Under the pieces are notes generated by a model. That model ran no database searches and was not told the DNA's origin. It saw nothing but the letters and a program-made list of their open reading frames with translations. The position numbers and the translations under genes are program-made. From positions 372,001 through 436,000 of the forward strand of contig NZ_BMKW01000001.1 in the NCBI RefSeq assembly GCF_014644535.1: a stretch of DNA of 64,000 nucleotides. Reading direction: 5' to 3'. Each line of letters starts with the position of its first letter. Within the stretch, counting starts at the first letter, position 1. This DNA comes from Neoroseomonas lacus. GTDB taxonomy: Bacteria > Pseudomonadota > Alphaproteobacteria > Acetobacterales > Acetobacteraceae. Shown piece after piece: positions 34,179 through 41,586 of this stretch.

Positions 34179-35701
34179 GGGGCCGTCCCTTGCGTCTGGG
34201 ACTGGGATTGCCCCTTCGACGGTCCCTGGGATTGCGATTGGGTCTGCGGCGATGGCGCGACCGCCGGCACATCAGCGGGGTCGTCCTCGAGCACCCAGGT
34301 GTCCTTGGTGCCGCCGCCCTGCGATGAATTGACCACCAGCGAGCCCTCCCGCAGCGCCACGCGCGTCAGCCCGCCGGGGACCACGCGCACATCCTTGCCG
34401 CACAGGATGAAGGGCCGCAGGTCGACATGGCGCGGCGCGATGCCGCTCTCGACCAGCGTCGGCACGGTGGACAGGGCGAGCGTCGGCTGGGCGATGTACT
34501 CGTGCGGCTTGGCCTTGATGCGGGCGGCGAAGTCGGCGCGCTGTTCGGCGGTGCTGTGCGGGCCGACCAGCATGCCGTAGCCGCCCGAGCCATGGGTCAG
34601 CTTTACCACCAGTTCATGCAGGTGTTCGAGCACATAGGCGCGGTCGTCGGCGCGTTCGCACAGATAGGTCGGCACGTTGGACAGCAGCGGTTCCTCGCCG
34701 AGATAGAAGCGGATCATCTCGGGCACATAGGGGTAGATCGCCTTGTCGTCGGCGATGCCCGCACCTGGCGCATTGGCGAGGGCGACGTTGCCAGCCTTGT
34801 AGGCGGCCATCAGCCCGGGGACACCGAGCACGCTTTCGGGGCGGAAGACGCGGGGGTCGAGATAGTCGTCGTCGATGCGACGATAGATCACGTCGACGCG
34901 GCGCGGGCCGGTGGTGGTCTTCATGAAGACGACGTCGTCCTCGACGAAGAGGTCTGGACCCTCGACGACTTCGACGCCCATCTCGTCGGCGAGGAAACAA
35001 TGTTCGTAATAGGCGCTGTTGAAGGAGCCCGGCGTCAGGATGGCGACGCGCGGCCGGCCGCGGCAATTCTCGGGTGCTACGGATTTCAGCGTCTCGAGCA
35101 GTTCCTCGGGGTAGTGGCTGACCGGGGCGATGTGGTGGGCGGCGCAGAGGCCGGGGAAGAGCCGCAGCATCGCCTCCCGCCCTTCCAGCATGTAGGAGAC
35201 GCCCGACGGCGTGCGGCAATTATCCTCGAGCACCCAGAAATCGCTGGCGCCGGTGCGCACCACATCGATGCCGGCGATATGGGTATAGACGCCGCCCGGC
35301 GGGACAAAGCCGGTCATCTCGGGGCGAAACGCTTCATTGTCGCGCACCAGCGCGCCGGGGATGCGGCCGGCCTTGAGGATCTCCTGCGCGCCATAGGCGT
35401 CGAGCAGGAACAGGTTCAGCGCCTTGACCCGCTGCACCAGCCCGCGTGAGAGAGACTCCCATTCGGCGCGCGCGAGGATGCGCGGGATGATGTCGAAGGG
35501 GATCAGCCGTTCCGGGTCGCCACCCTCGCCATACACCGCGAAGGTGATGCCGATGCGCTTGAACAGCAATTCGGCCTCGTGCCGTCGTCGTTCCAGCGCC
35601 TCGCGCGGGGTGGCGGCGAGCCAGCGGGCGATCTCGGCATAGGGTCCGCGGAACAGACCATCGGCCGTCATCTCGTCGAAGGTTGGGGTCGTTTTGGTCA
35701 C
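34172..35701 (-). CDS. Circularly permuted ATP-grasp protein (DUF404/DUF407 type)
   Basis: A 509-residue predicted amide ligase. Family landmarks: YAEIARWLAATPREALERRR, then GITFAVYGEGGDPERLIPFDIIPRIL, VVRTGASDFWVLEDNCRTPSGVSYMLE, RVAILTPGSFNSAYYEHCFLADEMG and VVKLTHGSGGYGMLVGP, with a late LRPFILCGKDVRVVPGGLTRVAL. The acidic and Lys residues of the ATP site lie in the THGSGGYGM and DDKAIYPYVPEM regions. An unusual tail of about 25 residues, built of Gln-Ser repeats (SQSQGPSKGQSQSQTQG), ends the protein. It is the first gene of the Anbu cluster, divergent from the TPP enzyme gene. Confidence 0.92.
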   Translation of the reverse strand: MTKTTPTFDEMTADGLFRGPYAEIARWLAATPREALERRRHEAELLFKRIGITFAVYGEGGDPERLIPFDIIPRILARAEWESLSRGLVQRVKALNLFLLDAYGAQEILKAGRIPGALVRDNEAFRPEMTGFVPPGGVYTHIAGIDVVRTGASDFWVLEDNCRTPSGVSYMLEGREAMLRLFPGLCAAHHIAPVSHYPEELLETLKSVAPENCRGRPRVAILTPGSFNSAYYEHCFLADEMGVEVVEGPDLFVEDDVVFMKTTTGPRRVDVIYRRIDDDYLDPRVFRPESVLGVPGLMAAYKAGNVALANAPGAGIADDKAIYPYVPEMIRFYLGEEPLLSNVPTYLCERADDRAYVLEHLHELVVKLTHGSGGYGMLVGPHSTAEQRADFAARIKAKPHEYIAQPTLALSTVPTLVESGIAPRHVDLRPFILCGKDVRVVPGGLTRVALREGSLVVNSSQGGGTKDTWVLEDDPADVPAVAPSPQTQSQSQGPSKGQSQSQTQGTAPC

Positions 35702-35882
35702 CGTCGCGAAGTCCTCCGGTCACCAGCCTTGCCGGGGCGGGGGTGCCGGCGCAAGCCTGCGTTGCTGTCACGGCGTGGCAACCACGACGGTTTTGCCCAG
35801 GAAGCGGGCGAACGCTGGTCCCCGGATGGGCAGCGCGCGCCGTCGCCCCTATCGTCGTGCGTCCATAACGCCGGAGTGCCCG

Positions 35883-37505
35883 ATGACCGAGCCTGCCCCG
35901 ACCACCGCCGCCGAATCGATTGTCGCCGCCTTCGCCGCCGCCGGCACCAGGCGCATCTATGGCGTGCCCGGGGGTGGCTCGAGCCTCGATCTGGTCGCCG
36001 CCGCCAAGGCGCGGGGGATCGACTTCGTGCTCGCCCGGCATGAGACCTCGGCGGTGATCATGGCGGCGACCGAGGCGGAACTTGCCGGCACGCCGGGCGT
36101 CGCGCTGTGCACGCGCGGCCCGGGGGTGGGCAATGCGGCGAACGGCATGGCGCATGCGGCACTCGACCGCGCGCCGGTGGTGCTGCTGGCCGATGGCTTC
36201 GCGCCGACGGAGCGCGCCTTCGCCACGCATCAGTATTTCGACCATGCGGCGATGCTCGCGCCGGTGACCAAGGTGCAGCTCTCGGTCGGGCAGATGGCGG
36301 CGGGCGAGGCGGCGAGCCGCGCGATCGACGCCGTGCTCGCTGCGCCGCGGGGGGCCGCGCTGATCGAACTCTCAGCCGGGGCGGCGAAGCAGGCGGCGGT
36401 GCTTCCGGCGCGCGTGGCGCGCCCTGCCCTGCCGATGCCCGACGCGGCCGCGGTGGCGGCAGCGCGACAGGTGCTGGCGGCTGCCAGGCGCCCGGTGGTG
36501 GTGGTTGGGCTGGAGGCGGTGGACGCCGCGCCGGAATTGCGCGCGCTGGTCGCCGCGCTCGGCTGCCCGGCGCTGGTCACTTACAAGGCCAAGGGCGTGA
36601 TCGCCGACACCGACCCGCATTTCGCCGGCATCTTCACCTGCGGCGCGGCGGAAGGCCCGGTGCTCGATGGCGCCGATGCGGTGATCATGGTCGGCGCCGA
36701 TCCGGTGGAATTCATCCCCAGGCCGTGGCGCTGGCCGGTGCCGGTGGTCGAGGTGGCGACGGCGCCGCGGGCCATGCCCTATGCCGTGGCGGCGGCAGCG
36801 CTGTCTGGCGCGATCGGGCCGGCGCTCGCCGCGATCGCCGAAGGGGCGAAGCGCTCGGATTGGGACCCCCAGTCGATCGCGGCGCTGCGCGAGGGCTGGC
36901 TGCTGACGCTCGCCAACGACCCGAAGCGCGGTGGCGGGATCGGGCCGCAGCGGCTGGTCGAGATCACGCAGGCGGCTTGCCGCAAGGCCGGGTTCGATCC
37001 GCGCGTCGCGGTCGATGCCGGGGCGCATATGTTTCCCGCCACGACTTTCTGGCAGTGCGAGCGACCGGGGGATCTGCTGATCTCGAATGGGCTGGCGACG
37101 ATGGGCTTCGCGCTGCCGGCGGCGATCGCGGCGGCATTGCATGACCCGGCGCGCGGGGGGCTCGCCTTCACCGGGGATGGCGGGTTGCTGATGGGGCTCG
37201 GGGAGCTGGCCACGGCGGCGACACTCGGCGTCAAGCTGGTGGTGGTGGTGTTCAACGACGCGACGCTCTCGCTGATCGACATCAAGAAGGAGAAGCGCGA
37301 CCTGCCGGAGGGTGCGCTGGGCTGGCCGCGCGCGGACCTCGCGGCCGCGATGCGGTCGATGGGTGGCGTCGGGCTGAGCGCGAATACCGAGACCGAACTC
37401 GCCGAGGCGATGGCATCGGCCTGCGCGGCGAAGGGGCCGGTGCTGATCGATGTCGCGGTCGATCCGTCGGGCTATCCGGCACAGATCAAGGCGCTGCGCG
37501 GATGA
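35883..37505 (+). CDS. Acetolactate synthase-like TPP enzyme
   Basis: A 540-residue three-domain thiamine-diphosphate enzyme. The PYR domain has RRIYGVPGGGSSLDLV and the cofactor-activating Glu54 in ARHETSAVIMA. The central domain starts near 190. The TPP domain has GDGGLLMGLGELATAATLGV and the metal-ligand Asn in FNDATLSLIDIKKEKR. It resembles acetolactate synthase large subunits and benzoylformate decarboxylase relatives, and it has no small regulatory subunit beside it, so a catabolic 2-oxo acid substrate is possible. ATG 35883 is chosen; the open frame upstream is not family-like. Its stop overlaps the start of the next gene (ATGA). Confidence 0.9.
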   Translation: MTEPAPTTAAESIVAAFAAAGTRRIYGVPGGGSSLDLVAAAKARGIDFVLARHETSAVIMAATEAELAGTPGVALCTRGPGVGNAANGMAHAALDRAPVVLLADGFAPTERAFATHQYFDHAAMLAPVTKVQLSVGQMAAGEAASRAIDAVLAAPRGAALIELSAGAAKQAAVLPARVARPALPMPDAAAVAAARQVLAAARRPVVVVGLEAVDAAPELRALVAALGCPALVTYKAKGVIADTDPHFAGIFTCGAAEGPVLDGADAVIMVGADPVEFIPRPWRWPVPVVEVATAPRAMPYAVAAAALSGAIGPALAAIAEGAKRSDWDPQSIAALREGWLLTLANDPKRGGGIGPQRLVEITQAACRKAGFDPRVAVDAGAHMFPATTFWQCERPGDLLISNGLATMGFALPAAIAAALHDPARGGLAFTGDGGLLMGLGELATAATLGVKLVVVVFNDATLSLIDIKKEKRDLPEGALGWPRADLAAAMRSMGGVGLSANTETELAEAMASACAAKGPVLIDVAVDPSGYPAQIKALRG

Positions 37506-38188
37506 TGGCGCTGGCCCGGCTACTTGTGGCCTTGGCGCTGATGGCGCCAGGCGCGGCGCTCACGCTGGACGAACGCACGGCGGCGCGGGCCCTGTTGGCC
37601 ACGCCCGGACAGGACGCGCCGACAGGCGAGCCACCCTGCATCGCCTTCGCCCCTTGGGGCGCGCCGGCGGAGGGCGTGTTCCTCGTGGCGGTGCCGAATG
37701 ACCGCGAGGAGATCGTAGTCGCGCTTATGCGCGATGGCGCCGATGGCCAGCCTGCCATCCTCGCCGGGCCGGCGTCGTTCGAGCCGATCACGCTCGGCCC
37801 GCTCTGGGCCTGCCTGCTGACCGCGGTGGAGCAGGCGCCGCTTGGTGTGCGGCCGACGATCGGGATTCGAGTGTCCAATTCCTACACCTCGACCGGTCGC
37901 AGCACCTCGACCGCAGCGTTGCATCTGCTGCTGGTCGAGGGCGCGGTGCTGCGTCCGGTCTTCGGCAGCCTGGTTTCGGCCGTGCACAGCGAAGGCGAGA
38001 TCGGTGGCCGCCGCACCGGCTGGACGCGGCGATACCAGGTGGAGCGCCGGCCGGCACCGCAGGGCGCGATGCCGGAGATCACCATCCGCGACGCGCGGAC
38101 CCGACGGGTGGTGAGCCGCCACCGCTGGCGCGGCGAGGCCTATCACCCGCCCGTCTTCGACCGCTTTCCGCCGGTCGGGCCGGGCTGA
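37502..38188 (+). CDS. Exported hypothetical protein (228 aa)
   Basis: Not recognised. A signal peptide (residues 1-19, ALARLLVALALMAPGAALT) precedes a beta-rich domain (CIAFAPWGAPAEGVFLVAVPN, EEIVVALMRDG, ALHLLLVEGAVLRPVFGSLV). A pair of Cys (about 41 and 99) could form a disulphide in the periplasm. It overlaps the TPP enzyme stop by four bases and so shares its transcript, though an exported protein is not an obvious partner for that enzyme. The last 35 residues are Arg-rich. Confidence 0.7.
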   Translation: MMALARLLVALALMAPGAALTLDERTAARALLATPGQDAPTGEPPCIAFAPWGAPAEGVFLVAVPNDREEIVVALMRDGADGQPAILAGPASFEPITLGPLWACLLTAVEQAPLGVRPTIGIRVSNSYTSTGRSTSTAALHLLLVEGAVLRPVFGSLVSAVHSEGEIGGRRTGWTRRYQVERRPAPQGAMPEITIRDARTRRVVSRHRWRGEAYHPPVFDRFPPVGPG

Positions 38189-38192
38189 CCGG

Positions 38193-39608
38193 TCAGGCCA
38201 GTGGTGGCATGCGGGCGTGCCAGTCGGTGTCCTGCTGGTAGGCATCGGCGACCATCAGTGCGCGGCCCTCGCCGAAGGGGCGTGCCGAGAGTTGCAGGCC
38301 CATCGGCAGGCCGCGATCGTCGAGCCCGCAGGGCACGCTGACCGTCGGCAGGCCGAGATAGTTGAAGGGGCGCGTATTGGCCGAGACGGCCATGTGCCGC
38401 GCCCAATTAGCCGCGGGATCGACGTCGATGTCGGTCTCGGCCAGCGTGGGCACGCGCATGCGCAGGGTCGGCGTGGCGACGATGTCATGGTCGATGAAGG
38501 CCTCCTTGCAGAATTGGCGCAGGAGGGCGCCGCGCCGTGACAGCGCTTCCAGGTAGTAGGTACCCGGAATGGCATAGCCGCCGTAGAGGCGGCCGGAGAG
38601 GTGGATCGCGTAGTCGCCCGGATGATCGCGCATCCAGTTGGCGTGGATGGTGGCTCCTTCGACGCGGCTGACCACGGCGACATAGGCGCCGATCGCGCGC
38701 AGCGACGGGCAGGCGACGTAGTCCACCGTCGCGCCGCGCGCCTTCAGCACCTCGAGCGCGGCCTCGAAGGCGGTGACCACGATGTCATCGGCGCTGTCGA
38801 AGAACCATTCATGCGGCACGGCGATGCGCAGCCCGCGAATGTCGCCGGTCAGCGCGGCTTCATAGTCCGGCACGGCTTCCGGGGCGGCGGTCGGGTCGAT
38901 GTCGTCGCTGCCCGAGATCACCGTCATGACGCGCGCCGCGTCGCGCGCGGTGCGGGTCAGCGGGCCGACATTGTCCATGCTGAAGGAGAGCGGCATCACC
39001 CCGGTGCGCGGCACGCGCGTCTGGGTGCCCTTGATGCCCGTCACGCCACAGATGGAGGCCGGCAGGCGGATCGACCCGCCGGTATCCGAGCCCAGCGCGG
39101 CGGCGAAAAAGCGCGCGGCGACGCCGGCACCCGAGCCGGAGGAGGAGCCGCCTGTGCAGTAAGGCAGATTCCACGGATTGTGACAGTCGCCGAAATGGGC
39201 GTTGTGGCCGGTCGGGTTCTGGGCGAACTCCGCCATGTTCAGCGTGCCCATGTCGATGGCACCGGCTGCATCCAGGCGCTGCAACGCGGTCGCGGTCACC
39301 GTCGGGGTGAAATCGCGGCGGATCTTCGAGCCGCAGGTCGAGACCTTGCCGGTGCGGTAGTACATGTCCTTGTGCATCATCGGCACGCCGGCCAGCTTGC
39401 CGAGCGCCACACCGCCGGCACGCGCCTTGTCCTGCGCAGCCGCGGCTTCGAGCGCGGCCTCCCGGTCCAGGCGGATGACGGTATTCACCTTGACGTCATG
39501 CGCATCGATGCGGGCGAGGCAGGCGCGCACCATCGCCTCGGCAGTCACCTCGCCCTTCGCGAAGGCCGATGCGGCGTCGGTGACGGAGAGTTCGGCGAGG
39601 TCGCTCAT
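38193..39608 (-). CDS. Amidase signature family hydrolase
   Basis: A 471-residue amidase with the Ser-cis-Ser-Lys triad visible: Lys80 in GVPMMHKDMYY, cis-Ser155 in TGGSSSGSG, and nucleophile Ser179 in GSDTGGSIRLPASICG. The 24-residue distance between the two Ser is the family standard. GVTGIKGTQTRVPRTGVMPLSFSMDNVGPLTR follows as expected. A short gene directly upstream overlaps its start by four bases and may encode a GatC/AtzG-like partner, which suggests an AtzE-type amidase that works in a complex. The substrate is unknown. Confidence 0.92.
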   Translation of the reverse strand: MSDLAELSVTDAASAFAKGEVTAEAMVRACLARIDAHDVKVNTVIRLDREAALEAAAAQDKARAGGVALGKLAGVPMMHKDMYYRTGKVSTCGSKIRRDFTPTVTATALQRLDAAGAIDMGTLNMAEFAQNPTGHNAHFGDCHNPWNLPYCTGGSSSGSGAGVAARFFAAALGSDTGGSIRLPASICGVTGIKGTQTRVPRTGVMPLSFSMDNVGPLTRTARDAARVMTVISGSDDIDPTAAPEAVPDYEAALTGDIRGLRIAVPHEWFFDSADDIVVTAFEAALEVLKARGATVDYVACPSLRAIGAYVAVVSRVEGATIHANWMRDHPGDYAIHLSGRLYGGYAIPGTYYLEALSRRGALLRQFCKEAFIDHDIVATPTLRMRVPTLAETDIDVDPAANWARHMAVSANTRPFNYLGLPTVSVPCGLDDRGLPMGLQLSARPFGEGRALMVADAYQQDTDWHARMPPLA

Positions 39609-39811
39609 GCGCCGGGCTCCGCTTCGGCGCGCAGGGCGGCTTCGAAGCTGGAGGGCTCGTCCTCAAACACCAGCGTGCCGCGCAGCGCCTCGAATTCCTG
39701 GATCAGCGCCGTGAAGTCGTCGAGGCTCCGCAGACCGGCCGCGTTGGGGCATTCGACGCCGGTCCAGAGGCGGATCGCCTCCATCACGGGAGGGACGGGT
39801 TCACTCGCCAT
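39605..39811 (-). CDS. Small AtzG/GatC-like amidase partner (68 aa)
   Basis: A 68-residue protein whose stop codon overlaps the amidase start (ATGA). It has a short N-terminal helix (VMEAIRLWTGVEC), a middle helix (LDDFTALIQEFEALRG) and an acidic, Pro-containing end (FEDEPSSFEAALRAEAE). This is the size, place and layout of AtzG, the small protein that pairs with the AtzE amidase as GatC does with GatA. I recall similar small ORFs before amidases in Rhizobiales; the match here is by layout, not alignment. ATG 39811 leaves out 31 upstream residues with no such features. Confidence 0.6.
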   Translation of the reverse strand: MASEPVPPVMEAIRLWTGVECPNAAGLRSLDDFTALIQEFEALRGTLVFEDEPSSFEAALRAEAEPGA

Positions 39812-39863
39812 TCTGTCACTACTCCTGCATTGCCAGGCCGCATCCTGGGCATGGCGAAGGGCA

Positions 39864-39875
39864 GGTTTGCAAACC
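39864..39875. promoter_or_regulatory. Perfect 12-bp palindrome, candidate operator
   Basis: GGTTTGCAAACC stands alone in the 113-base divergent spacer between the small amidase-partner gene and the enolase-superfamily gene. Its position and A/T-rich core suit binding by a LacI- or GntR-type repressor that would control both directions. No regulator gene is adjacent. Confidence 0.4.
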
Positions 39876-39924
39876 GCGTGCCCGGCTGGCAGCCTCGACC
39901 GCAACGAACCGAGGAAACCTGCCG

Positions 39925-41061
39925 ATGAAGATCGTCGATGTGCGCGCCTACCCGACCTCCTTCCCCTTGCCGCCGGGGGGGCCGCGGCTCGGCATCGGCC
40001 AGGCGGTCAAGCGCGATGCTGTGATGGTGAAGGTCACCACCGAGGACGGCATCGTCGGCTGGGGCGAGGCGCATCATGGCCGCGCGCACACCGCCGTCGC
40101 GACGCTGATCCAGACGACGCTGCGGCAGTTGATCCTCGGCATGGACGCCTTCGACACCACCGGCATCAATGCGCGCATCTACAAGTACCAGTTGGCGAGC
40201 CACGGCATGGGGGCGGGCTGTGCGCTGGCGATGTCGGGCATCGACATGGCGATCTGGGATGCCAAGGCGAAGGCGCTGAACCTGCCGCTGTACAAGCTGC
40301 TGGGCGGGGCGGCGCGGGCGGTGCCGGCCTATGCCGGGGGCGTGGCGCTCGGCTACCAGGAACCGGCGGAGTTGATCGACGAGGCGGCGCCGCACATGGC
40401 GGCCGGCTACAAGGCGGTGAAGCTGCGCGTCGGCGATACGGTGAAGGACGATGTGGCGCGCATGGAGGCGGTGCGCGACGCCTTCGGCAAGGAGCTGACG
40501 ATCCTGACCGACGCCAATATCGGCTACAACATCGACCAGGTGCGGCAGGTGATGCCGGAGATGGACCGGCTCAACATTGGCTGGCTCGAGGAACCCTTCC
40601 CCGCGCACGACCATCATTCCTATTCCCAGGCTCGCGGCTATGGCTCGACGCCGCTGGCCGCCGGGGAGAACCACTTCACGCGGTACGAGTTCACCCGCGT
40701 GCTGGAGGATGGCGTCATCACCATCTGGCAGCCGGACCTGTCGAAATGCGGCGGCATCACCGAGGCGCAACGCATCGCCGCCATGGCGAGCGCCTTCAAG
40801 ATCCCGATCCATCCGCATTCATCAATGACCGGGGTGAACCAGGCGGCCTCGATCCACTTCCTCGCCGCAATCGAGAATGGCGGGTATTTCGAGGCTGACA
40901 TCTCGCGCGCCAACAAGTTCCGCGACGAGTTGTGCAGCACGCCATGGACGATCGGGGCGGATGGCCATGTGCGGCCGAACGAGACGCCGGGGATCGGGGT
41001 CGAGGTGGATGAGGGGTTCCTCGCCGCCTATCCGGCGATCGAGGGGCCGGGCTACGTCTGA
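39925..41061 (+). CDS. Mandelate racemase / muconate lactonizing enzyme family protein
   Basis: A 378-residue enolase-superfamily enzyme that abstracts a proton next to a carboxylate. Metal ligands Asp196 (LTDANIGYN), Glu222 (WLEEPFPAHD) and Glu248 (AAGENHF) sit at almost the same positions as in mandelate racemase. Lys166 in AVKLR is the first base (a KxR rather than KxK motif), and HPHSSMTG near 297 supplies the His region. The substrate is probably a sugar acid or hydroxy acid. GAGGAAAC precedes the start. It is divergent from the amidase pair. Confidence 0.9.
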   Translation: MKIVDVRAYPTSFPLPPGGPRLGIGQAVKRDAVMVKVTTEDGIVGWGEAHHGRAHTAVATLIQTTLRQLILGMDAFDTTGINARIYKYQLASHGMGAGCALAMSGIDMAIWDAKAKALNLPLYKLLGGAARAVPAYAGGVALGYQEPAELIDEAAPHMAAGYKAVKLRVGDTVKDDVARMEAVRDAFGKELTILTDANIGYNIDQVRQVMPEMDRLNIGWLEEPFPAHDHHSYSQARGYGSTPLAAGENHFTRYEFTRVLEDGVITIWQPDLSKCGGITEAQRIAAMASAFKIPIHPHSSMTGVNQAASIHFLAAIENGGYFEADISRANKFRDELCSTPWTIGADGHVRPNETPGIGVEVDEGFLAAYPAIEGPGYV

Positions 41062-41586
41062 TAGCCGGCCAGGCTGCAGAGACGTTGCTTCGCGCGCGGC
41101 CGACCCGCAAGACCCGCGCGCCAGACCGTTCGCCTCGCCGTTGACCCGGTCGTCAGCCAGGCCCGGCGGCAAGATCCCCCCGCGATGACGACGGCGTGCT
41201 CCATGATTTGGCGCCCGACGCAGTTCCAGGTGGTGATGCCGCCGACCGGGATGCACCGCACCAGCCCCTCAGCGAGTTCGGGTAGCGTCAGGCCCTGGCG
41301 CAGCGCATTGGCGGCGTGGACCTCGGCGCCGCCCTGCACATCCAGCAGCGTCAGGGCCAGGTCCTTGATATTGAGGTCAAGCGCGCCACCGGTATTGGGC
41401 GCGCCCATCGCCGCCTCGCGCGGCAGGCCATAGCCGGCGAAGGTACCCGGGGCATGGGTGAGCAGCGGGCGGAAGCCGTCCGGCACCTGGTCCGGTGGTC
41501 GCCTCGAAATTCGCGATGCCGCAGGCCACCGCCACCGCCACCGCCAGGAGCTGATCGGCCGTGCTGCCGTCACCCGGCGATGGCAT
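41052..41586 (-). pseudogene. Carboxymuconolactone decarboxylase-like gene, frameshifted
   Basis: From ATG 41586, inside the end of the gamma-glutamyltransferase gene, the reading is MPSPGDGSTADQLLAVAVAVACGIANFEATTG. It becomes nonsense near 41500 and continues in the next frame as QVPDGFRPLLTHAPGTFAGYG. That frame goes on with DLALTLLDVQGGAEVHAAN and ALRQGLTLPELAEGLVRCI, then GGITTWNCVGRQIMEHAV. The second part has the helical pattern of carboxymuconolactone decarboxylase/AhpD-like proteins (a conserved acidic residue and His in EVHAAN). After about 41184 the frame turns Arg-rich, so the true end is unclear; a second lesion is possible. A sequencing error cannot be excluded. Confidence 0.5.
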
